From: an uncultured Atopobium sp.
GTDB lineage: Bacteria > Actinomycetota > Coriobacteriia > Coriobacteriales > Atopobiaceae
DNA: 9,236 nucleotides
Assembly (NCBI GenBank): GCA_916715765.1
Contig: CAKAPG010000018.1
Coordinates: forward strand, 1-9,236
Direction: 5' to 3'
The notes under the pieces are model-generated. The model saw only the letters and a list, made by a program, of their open reading frames with translations. It had not been told where the DNA came from and searched no databases. Shown in pieces: positions 1-4,817 of this stretch. Position numbers and translations under genes: made by a program. Position 1 is the first letter of the stretch; each line of letters opens with the position of its first letter.

Positions 1-88
1 TTCTCGCCGTATGCGATGAGGTCCGGGAACTCTGAACCCTTTCCCTCTTAGAGACTCTGGTCGGCTTTCCTGCAATATATTCAGCCTT

Positions 89-688
89 ATGGCGCGCTTC
101 TACGACGTCGATAGTGGGGCGGTGCGTGTCGGCGGCCACGACGTCCGTGAATTCACAGTGGACAGCCTGTTGAGGAATTTCTCGATGGTGTTCCAAGATG
201 TCTACCTGTTCAATGACACCCTGGAGGCCAACATTGCGTTTGGGACTGCTGGCGCAACGCATGAGCAGGTGGTCGAAGCTGCCAAACGCGCACGGTGTCA
301 CGATTTTATCAGCGCCCTGCTCAACGGTTATGACACGATTGTGGGCGAGGGAGGCGCAAGCCTTTCCGGGGGAGAGCGCCAGCGCATCTCGATTGCCCGG
401 GCGTTGCTCAAGGACGCCCCTATCGTGGTGCTTGATGAGGCGACGGCTTCAATCGATCCGGAGAACGAACAGCTTATCCAACAGGCACTTACGGAACTTA
501 CGCGCGAGAAGACCGTGGTGGTCATAGCACACAGGCTTGCGACTATCGAACATGCCGACCAGATCCTTGTGGTAGAGGATGGTACCGTCGTCCAGAGGGG
601 GACCCATGAGGAGCTTCTCGCGCAAGAAGGTGTGTACAGGCGCTTCGTTGAGGCACGTGCCGAGGCGGAAGGGTGGAAGATAGGATAG
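89..688 (+). pseudogene. ABC exporter ATPase, N-terminally truncated remnant (no Walker A)
   Basis: This is the C-terminal two thirds of the nucleotide-binding domain of an ABC exporter. Over 199 residues it shows the Q-loop (VFQD, Q36), the signature LSGGE at 92-96, Walker B IVVLDE at 112-117 with the catalytic Glu117, the D-loop SID at 121-123 and the H-loop His148. The segment that should precede MARFYDV carries Walker A (GxxGxGKS/T), and it is absent. The frame runs back only to a TGA at 17-19, and none of the three forward frames in 1-88 gives Walker A or a membrane domain. The ATG at 89 has no ribosome site. Without Walker A it cannot bind ATP normally, so I call it a decayed remnant whose junction lies around 60-85. 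Its G+C is high (179 of 300 bases in 121-420 by hand count). A misassembled or frameshifted real gene is the main alternative. Confidence 0.7.
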
Positions 689-729
689 TCGCAGGCCGTC
701 AGGGAAGTTCAGGCATTGCAACACGTTCG

Positions 730-748
730 TTTGATGATTTGTATCAAA
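730..748. repeat. Short inverted repeat TTTGAT-N7-ATCAAA upstream of pepF
   Basis: TTTGAT (730-735) and ATCAAA (743-748) form a 6-bp inverted repeat in the 154-bp spacer between the ABC remnant and pepF. A T-rich run (757-762) follows 8 bases later. It could be an operator, or a weak terminator for the remnant. No clear -35/-10 pair for pepF was found in this spacer, although a pepF promoter is expected here. Confidence 0.3.
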
Positions 749-842
749 TGGGTTCATTTTTTCTTGTTATCGGCATGAAGTCAGCGTGTATGTGGGACAC
801 TAAATACCAGTGAATACTGACCCGGTCAAGAAAGGAAGGCTC

Positions 843-2636
843 ATGGCATACGAGTCTCGTGAAGAAATTGACAGCAAATATAAGTGGGACCTGTCCTCAA
901 TGTTCCCTAGTGATGAGGCATTTGAGGCTGGGCTCGAGGAGCTCAAGGCTTACTGCCCAAAGCTGCTCGCATTTAAGGGCAGAATTTCCAACTCAGCTCA
1001 GGCTCTTCTGGAGTTTTTGCAGCTTGAGGATCAGATGACTCTTCTGCTCTACAAGATTATCAACTACGCTGAGCGCAAGAGCGACGAGGATACTCGTGTT
1101 GCCAAGTATCAGGCATACGTTGCAAACGCCACTAGCGCATATACGCAGGTTAGCGAGGCAACTTCTTGGTTTGCTGCAGAGCTTCTTGCAATTCCAGCAG
1201 AATCTGTCGAGAAGTTCTACGCAGAGGTTCCAGCGCTTGAGTTCTATCGTCGTAAGCTCAATAAGATCTTGAACCAGCGTGAGCACACCCTTTCTGCTGA
1301 GGAAGAGGCTCTTTTGGCACGCGCAGAAGAGCTGGCTGTTCAGCCAACCAACATCTTCTCCATGTTTGATGACGCAGACCTTACCTTCGATGACGCAGTT
1401 GATTCCGAGGGCAAGACACATAAGCTGACCAGCGGTTCATTTGTTCCTCTGTTGATGGATGCTGACCGCGTCCTGCGCGAGTCTGCATTCAAGCAGCTTT
1501 ACAGCCGCTTTGGCGAGTTCCGTAACACCTCCGCTGCAATTCTGACTAGCCAGGTTAAGAACCTGCAGTTCTTCTCGTCATCTAGAAAGTATGCAAGTTC
1601 CCTTGAGGCTGCTCTTGCAGAGAACGAGATTCCTGTTGAGGTTTATAACAATCTGATTGACGCTGTTCACCAGAACTTCCCAGCGTTCTACAAGTACGTT
1701 GACCTGCGCAAGCGCGTCATGGGCTTGGATGAGCTGCACTTCTGGGACGTCTACACTCCTCTTGTTGACGATGTTGACATGAAGTTCACCTACGAGGAGG
1801 CTTGCGACCTTATTGTTAAGGCGCTGGCTCCTATGGGCGAGGAGTACGTCAGCCTGGTCAAAAAGGGCCTGGAGAGCCGTTGGGTTGACGTGTACGAAAC
1901 CCCAGGTAAGCGCTCTGGTGCTTATTCTGCAGGTGGTAAGGGCATGAACCCCGTTATGCTCCTCAACTTCCAGGGTGGCCTTGACGACGTCTACACCCTT
2001 ATTCACGAGATGGGCCACTCCCTGCACACGTATTTCTCGTCCCACAATCAGGAGATTACCTACTCCGATTACTCCATCTTTGTTGCAGAGGTTGCGTCTA
2101 CCTGCAACGAGGCGCTGCTCTCGCACTACCTGCTTGAGCACGAGACCGATCCTGCGCGTCACGCGTACATCCTTAACCACTTCCTTGAGGGCTTCCGTGG
2201 CACCATCTATCGCCAGTGCATGTTTGCCGAGTTTGAGCGTGACATCAGCCAGATGAACGCTGAAGGCGTGGCTCTGAACGCCGAGGTTCTTTCCGAGCGC
2301 TACGGCAAACTTTGCGCAGAGTACTTTGGACCTGGCATTGAGCTGGACGAAGAGATCAAGTTGGAGTGGTCGCGCATTCCTCACTTCTACTACAACTTCT
2401 ACGTCTACCAGTACTGCATTGGTTTCTCGGCAGCTATTGCCCTGTCGCAGCGCATCCTTTCCGAGGGTGAGCCTGCGGTCAAGGACTACATCGGCTATCT
2501 GTCCGGCGGCTGCTCCAAGACTCCAATCGAGCTGCTCCGCGGCGCTGGCGTTGACATGGCCACCCCAGACCCCGTTAACGCTGCACTCAAGTACTTCGGC
2601 GAGCTTGTCGACCAGCTTGAGCAGGAGCTCAACTAG
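843..2636 (+). CDS. pepF: Oligoendopeptidase F (M3 family zinc metallopeptidase)
   Basis: This is a cytoplasmic zinc endopeptidase that cuts short peptides and so recycles imported or degraded oligopeptides. The protein is 597 residues, the usual PepF length (about 600). The zinc site is visible: HEMGH at residues 388-392 (His388, Glu389, His392) and the third ligand Glu416 in FVAEVAS. The C-terminal part has the family's Tyr-rich segment (HFYYNFYVYQYCIGFSAA). There is no signal peptide. I chose ATG 843 over an in-frame GTG at 810 because AAAGGA (831-836) sits 6 bases before it, the protein then opens MAYESREEIDSKYKWDLSSM as the family does, and 810 has no ribosome site. It appears monocistronic: the ABC remnant is unrelated and a strong hairpin follows. 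Codon use drifts from A/T-ending in the first half to G/C-ending in the second. Confidence 0.95.
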   Translation: MAYESREEIDSKYKWDLSSMFPSDEAFEAGLEELKAYCPKLLAFKGRISNSAQALLEFLQLEDQMTLLLYKIINYAERKSDEDTRVAKYQAYVANATSAYTQVSEATSWFAAELLAIPAESVEKFYAEVPALEFYRRKLNKILNQREHTLSAEEEALLARAEELAVQPTNIFSMFDDADLTFDDAVDSEGKTHKLTSGSFVPLLMDADRVLRESAFKQLYSRFGEFRNTSAAILTSQVKNLQFFSSSRKYASSLEAALAENEIPVEVYNNLIDAVHQNFPAFYKYVDLRKRVMGLDELHFWDVYTPLVDDVDMKFTYEEACDLIVKALAPMGEEYVSLVKKGLESRWVDVYETPGKRSGAYSAGGKGMNPVMLLNFQGGLDDVYTLIHEMGHSLHTYFSSHNQEITYSDYSIFVAEVASTCNEALLSHYLLEHETDPARHAYILNHFLEGFRGTIYRQCMFAEFERDISQMNAEGVALNAEVLSERYGKLCAEYFGPGIELDEEIKLEWSRIPHFYYNFYVYQYCIGFSAAIALSQRILSEGEPAVKDYIGYLSGGCSKTPIELLRGAGVDMATPDPVNAALKYFGELVDQLEQELN

Positions 2637-2680
2637 CGCGGGTCGCGCACAAGCGCTCTACCAGCGCGTAGTTCACATGG

Positions 2681-2712
2681 CGAGAAACCCCGTCTAGTAG
2701 CGGGGTTTCTCG
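2681..2712. terminator. Perfect 12-bp hairpin between pepF and the VOC gene
   Basis: CGAGAAACCCCG (2681-2692) pairs perfectly with CGGGGTTTCTCG (2701-2712) around an 8-base loop. It starts 44 bases after the pepF stop and probably stops or protects the pepF transcript. It lacks a U-tract after the stem, so it is not a textbook intrinsic terminator. It ends only 5 bases before the ribosome site of the next gene. Confidence 0.6.
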
Positions 2713-2729
2713 ATATCAAAGGAGGATTT

Positions 2730-3098
2730 ATGCAGGCACGATTTGTTCACCGCTGCACCCACGTTTTGGATAACGAGAAAACCGTCGAGTTCTACAAGAA
2801 GGCTCTGGGATTCCGTGTTGACCGCGTTAAGGGACCAGAGGACGGTTCTTGGACTAACACGTTTTTGGTAAACGATTGGTCTCCCTTTGAGCTGGAGCTC
2901 ACGTGGAACCGCGGTTGGGTAGAGCCTTACGACAACGGCGGAAAAGATACGCACATTGCGTTCCGCGTCGACGATTTTGACGCGTTCCATGCGCTTCACG
3001 AGGAGATGGGCTGCATCGTTAAAGAGAACCCAAAGATGGGCCTCTACTTTATTGCAGACCCTGATGGCTGCTGGATTGAGATTTTGCCAGAGAAGTAA
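2730..3098 (+). CDS. Glyoxalase I-like VOC family protein
   Basis: This is a 122-residue single-domain protein of the vicinal-oxygen-chelate fold, close in length to bacterial glyoxalase I (about 135). All four metal ligands of glyoxalase I can be matched: His7 (RFVH), Glu56 (ELT), His75 (THIAF) and Glu117 (WIEI), corresponding to E. coli GloA His5, Glu56, His74 and Glu122. The likely role is methylglyoxal detoxification. Glutathione is not expected in this bacterial group, so the thiol cofactor, or even the substrate, may differ; I therefore give no symbol. The start is secure: AAAGGAGG at 2718-2725 lies 4 bases before ATG. The stop is 2 bases before the next start, so the two genes are almost certainly co-translated. 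Confidence 0.85.
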   Translation: MQARFVHRCTHVLDNEKTVEFYKKALGFRVDRVKGPEDGSWTNTFLVNDWSPFELELTWNRGWVEPYDNGGKDTHIAFRVDDFDAFHALHEEMGCIVKENPKMGLYFIADPDGCWIEILPEK

Positions 3099-3100
3099 CC

Positions 3101-3595
3101 ATGACAGACTACGGTTTACTTGCAAAACAGATCGTCTCGCTTGCCGATGTTGATGCTCACTGGCTGCCAGTGTTGTCCAACGCCGCCGCTCTTTTGTGGG
3201 ACGCGCTCGACGACATTAACTGGGCGGGCTTCTACCTGGTAGATCCCGCTACGGTGACGGGTTCGGGTGTGAGCACTCCCGAGCTGCGCCTGGGACCCTT
3301 CCAGGGCAAAGTTGCCTGCGTGCGCATTCCCTTTGGTCGGGGAGTGTGTGGCACGGCTGCGGAAACAAAGATAAGTCAGCTGGTAGAGGACGTGCACCAG
3401 TTCCCTGGACACATCGCATGCGACTCTGCATCCAACTCCGAGGTAGTTGTTCCTATCTTCAAGGATGACCAGGTAGTTGGCGTGCTAGACATTGATAGCC
3501 CTAACGTGGCGCGATTTACCCAGGAAGACCTTGCGGGTCTTGAACAGGTAGTAAAAACTCTTGAAAGCTGCACGAATTTCTCGGCCTTTTGTTAA
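3101..3595 (+). CDS. msrC: Free methionine-(R)-sulfoxide reductase (GAF domain)
   Basis: This enzyme reduces free L-methionine-(R)-sulfoxide to methionine, a repair reaction under oxidative stress, using Cys chemistry inside a GAF fold. The 164 residues carry the family hallmarks in order: WAGFYL (41-46), LGPFQGK (64-70), GVCGTAA (81-87), DVHQFPGHIACD (97-108) and GVLDIDSP (127-134). The three Cys of the active site are Cys73, Cys83 and Cys107, with the same 10 and 24 residue spacing as E. coli YebR/MsrC Cys84, Cys94 and Cys118. The gene begins 2 bases after the VOC stop, with only a weak AGAAG ribosome site inside that gene's end, consistent with translational coupling. There is no signal peptide, so it is cytoplasmic. 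The C-terminus (SCTNFSAFC) adds two further Cys outside the conserved core. Confidence 0.93.
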   Translation: MTDYGLLAKQIVSLADVDAHWLPVLSNAAALLWDALDDINWAGFYLVDPATVTGSGVSTPELRLGPFQGKVACVRIPFGRGVCGTAAETKISQLVEDVHQFPGHIACDSASNSEVVVPIFKDDQVVGVLDIDSPNVARFTQEDLAGLEQVVKTLESCTNFSAFC

Positions 3596-3692
3596 GAACG
3601 ACTTGGGCTTCTGTTGCGTGCAACCTGGAATTCTGTTAAATACGTCTGGTCGCCGCTAAATACGACTAGAGAACTAACATTTGGGTACACGA

Positions 3693-3728
3693 ATCATGTA
3701 CGGGCGAGTTTGCTCGTGCATGATTTTT
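3693..3728 (+). terminator. Intrinsic terminator or leader attenuator after msrC
   Basis: ATCATGTA (3693-3700) pairs with TGCATGAT (3717-3724), one pair being G-U. CGAG (3705-3708) pairs with CTCG (3713-3716) around a TTTG loop, with CGGG bulged on the left. Five T follow (3724-3728). It lies about 97 bases after the msrC stop and 33 bases before the reductase start. It may end the VOC-msrC transcript, or attenuate the reductase gene if that gene's promoter lies upstream. Confidence 0.6.
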
Positions 3729-3761
3729 ATATCCACGCAGCATTCACGGAGAGGTCTGCTC

Positions 3762-4310
3762 ATGAAGAAAATTGTATTTATCATCGGTTCTGGCCGTAAG
3801 AATTCGTTCAATAAGACGCTGAGCCAGGTTGCGGCAAAGGCACTCGAAGGCAAGGCGGAAATTGAGGTCGTTGACGTTTTGGATGTCCCTCTGCTCAACC
3901 AGGACGAGGAATTCCCAGCTCCTGAAGGTGTCCAGAAGGTCAGGGACGCGGTTATGGCTGCCGACGGCGTGTGGCTCTTTACCCCGGAGTACAACTACAG
4001 CATTCCTGGCACTGTCAAGAATATCCTGGATTGGCTGAGCCGTCCGCTCACCTCCGATTATGAGAAGAAGTCCGAGACTGCCATTGCTGGCAAGGTTGTC
4101 ACTGCAAGCGGTGTTGGTGGCAAAAACAAGACTGCAGGATCGCTTGCCGTGGTAAAGCAGCAGTTCCTGGCCCTGCGCACCAAGCCGGTTGAGCCGTTCA
4201 ATGGCTTCTCGCTTCCTGTTACCGCTTGGACTGAGGGAACTTGGGAGCCAGAGCCCGAGGTTCACGAGGCAATTGCTCAGCAAGCAGAGGATTTTCTCGC
4301 CGCACTGTAA
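3762..4310 (+). CDS. NAD(P)H-dependent FMN reductase / flavodoxin-like quinone reductase
   Basis: This is a flavodoxin-fold oxidoreductase of 182 residues, typical for the SsuE/ChrR/azoreductase-like family (about 180-190). It would use NAD(P)H and bound FMN to reduce flavins, quinones, azo compounds or metals; the physiological substrate cannot be told from sequence. The N-terminal phosphate-binding loop is GSGRKNSFN (9-17), and the isoalloxazine-side motif is PEYNYSIPGTVKNILDW (75-91). There is no signal peptide. ATG 3762 is chosen because GGAGAGG (3748-3754) sits 7 bases upstream and the protein then opens with the expected first beta strand, KKIVFIIGS. An in-frame ATG at 3681 would run through the hairpin at 3693-3724 and lacks a ribosome site. 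It stands alone, followed by the repeat-filled spacer. Confidence 0.9.
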   Translation: MKKIVFIIGSGRKNSFNKTLSQVAAKALEGKAEIEVVDVLDVPLLNQDEEFPAPEGVQKVRDAVMAADGVWLFTPEYNYSIPGTVKNILDWLSRPLTSDYEKKSETAIAGKVVTASGVGGKNKTAGSLAVVKQQFLALRTKPVEPFNGFSLPVTAWTEGTWEPEPEVHEAIAQQAEDFLAAL

Positions 4311-4336
4311 GGCGCGCTGCATAAGGTTGCTTGTGC

Positions 4337-4454
4337 GCCTGATTTCTGCAAAGAATCTGTAACTTTTGCCTAAAAGCATCAAAGATTCTGTGGATTTGCC
4401 TGATTTTGTAAAAGAATCTGTGCCTCAAATACAGATTCTTTGCACTTTTTAGGC
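4337..4454. repeat. Repeat module 1: four copies of a 24-bp unit, three direct and one inverted
   Basis: The unit is GCCT-N9-AAAGAATCTGT. Direct copies lie at 4337-4360, 4368-4391 (with AAAGATTCTGT) and 4398-4421, at 31- and 30-bp steps. The fourth, at 4431-4454, is inverted. Copies 1 and 3 share GATTT after GCCT and match at 20 of 24 bases. Copies 2 and 4 (the latter reverse-complemented) share AAAA and match at 19 of 24. Copies 3 and 4 face each other and make a perfect 11-bp stem (4411-4421 with 4431-4441, 9-base loop), followed by a T5 run at 4446-4450 that might end the reductase transcript. No gene is visible here. Confidence 0.85.
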
Positions 4455-4490
4455 GGGCTTTGAGGCGTTCCCAAGGTGCCCTTCAATGGA

Positions 4491-4611
4491 GCCTGATTTT
4501 CTCATCAAGTCTGAATGATTTGCCGGAAAAGCGCACCATGTCTGAGTGGTTATGCCGGTTTTTCTCGCCATGTCTGAGTAAATTTACTCAGACTTCATGC
4601 GCTTTTCAGGC
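4491..4611. repeat. Repeat module 2: four copies of a related 26-bp unit, same arrangement
   Basis: The unit begins GCC(T/G)G and ends GTCTGA(G/A)T. Direct copies lie at 4491-4516, 4522-4547 and 4554-4579, at 31- and 32-bp steps. An inverted copy lies at 4586-4611. Copies 1 and 3 share TTTTCTC in the middle (20 of 26 bases identical). Copies 2 and 4 share AAAAGCGC (22 of 26). The facing ends of copies 3 and 4 create a perfect 22-bp palindrome at 4572-4593, with half-site GTCTGAGTAAA. The unit resembles that of module 1 (GCCTGATTTT at the start, AA plus TCTG near the end), so all eight copies look like one family. Confidence 0.85.
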
Positions 4612-4675
4612 TCGCATGGCGTGCCCGGCGAGAAACCCGCGTACTCGTAAGTCCAGCACACGCGTGCGCACTCAC

Positions 4676-4714
4676 AAAAAGAGCCCGGATGCCGCGCAAT
4701 AGCATCCGGGCTTT
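4676..4714 (-). terminator. Strong intrinsic terminator for the leftward PBP4B gene
   Basis: AGCCCGGATGC (4682-4692) and GCATCCGGGCT (4702-4712) form a perfect 11-bp G+C-rich stem with a 9-base loop. On the minus strand the stem is followed by CTCTTTTTG, a proper U-tract, placing it as the terminator of the leftward lipoprotein gene about 105 bases after its stop. On the plus strand only TTT follows, so it may work weakly in both directions. Confidence 0.85.
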
Positions 4715-4817
4715 GGTGTGTCTAGACGGAGGAGAGGGCCGTTGCTAGACAAGATGTGTATCGTACCTTGTTCGTGTACTGCGTTTATTCCCGCTTCGCA
4801 GCTTGTTTACACGAGCT

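Larger units (their letters stand above)
4311..4817. other. 507-bp gene-free spacer between two convergent genes
   Basis: The spacer holds, in order, repeat module 1, repeat module 2, a G+C-rich stretch (4612-4675) including GGCGAGAAACCC at 4627-4638, the terminator at 4682-4712, and a 7-bp inverted repeat TGTCTAG/CTAGACA (4719-4725 and 4745-4751). The reading frames here give no recognisable protein, and no tRNA-like fold was seen. Confidence 0.7.

Noticed and set aside
810..842. Upstream GTG start for pepF
   Set aside because: No ribosome site; the ATG at 843 has one and yields the family's usual N-terminus.
1578..2384. Minus-strand reading frame of 268 codons inside pepF
   Set aside because: It is an antisense shadow of pepF; it covers the zinc-site region and has no recognisable protein features.
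4337..4611. CRISPR array
   Set aside because: Units are only partly conserved, gaps between them are 5-9 bp, one copy per module is inverted and no cas gene is present.
4460..4702. 80-codon plus-strand frame across the repeat spacer
   Set aside because: It reads straight through the repeat modules and the terminator stem, with no ribosome site; low-quality composition.
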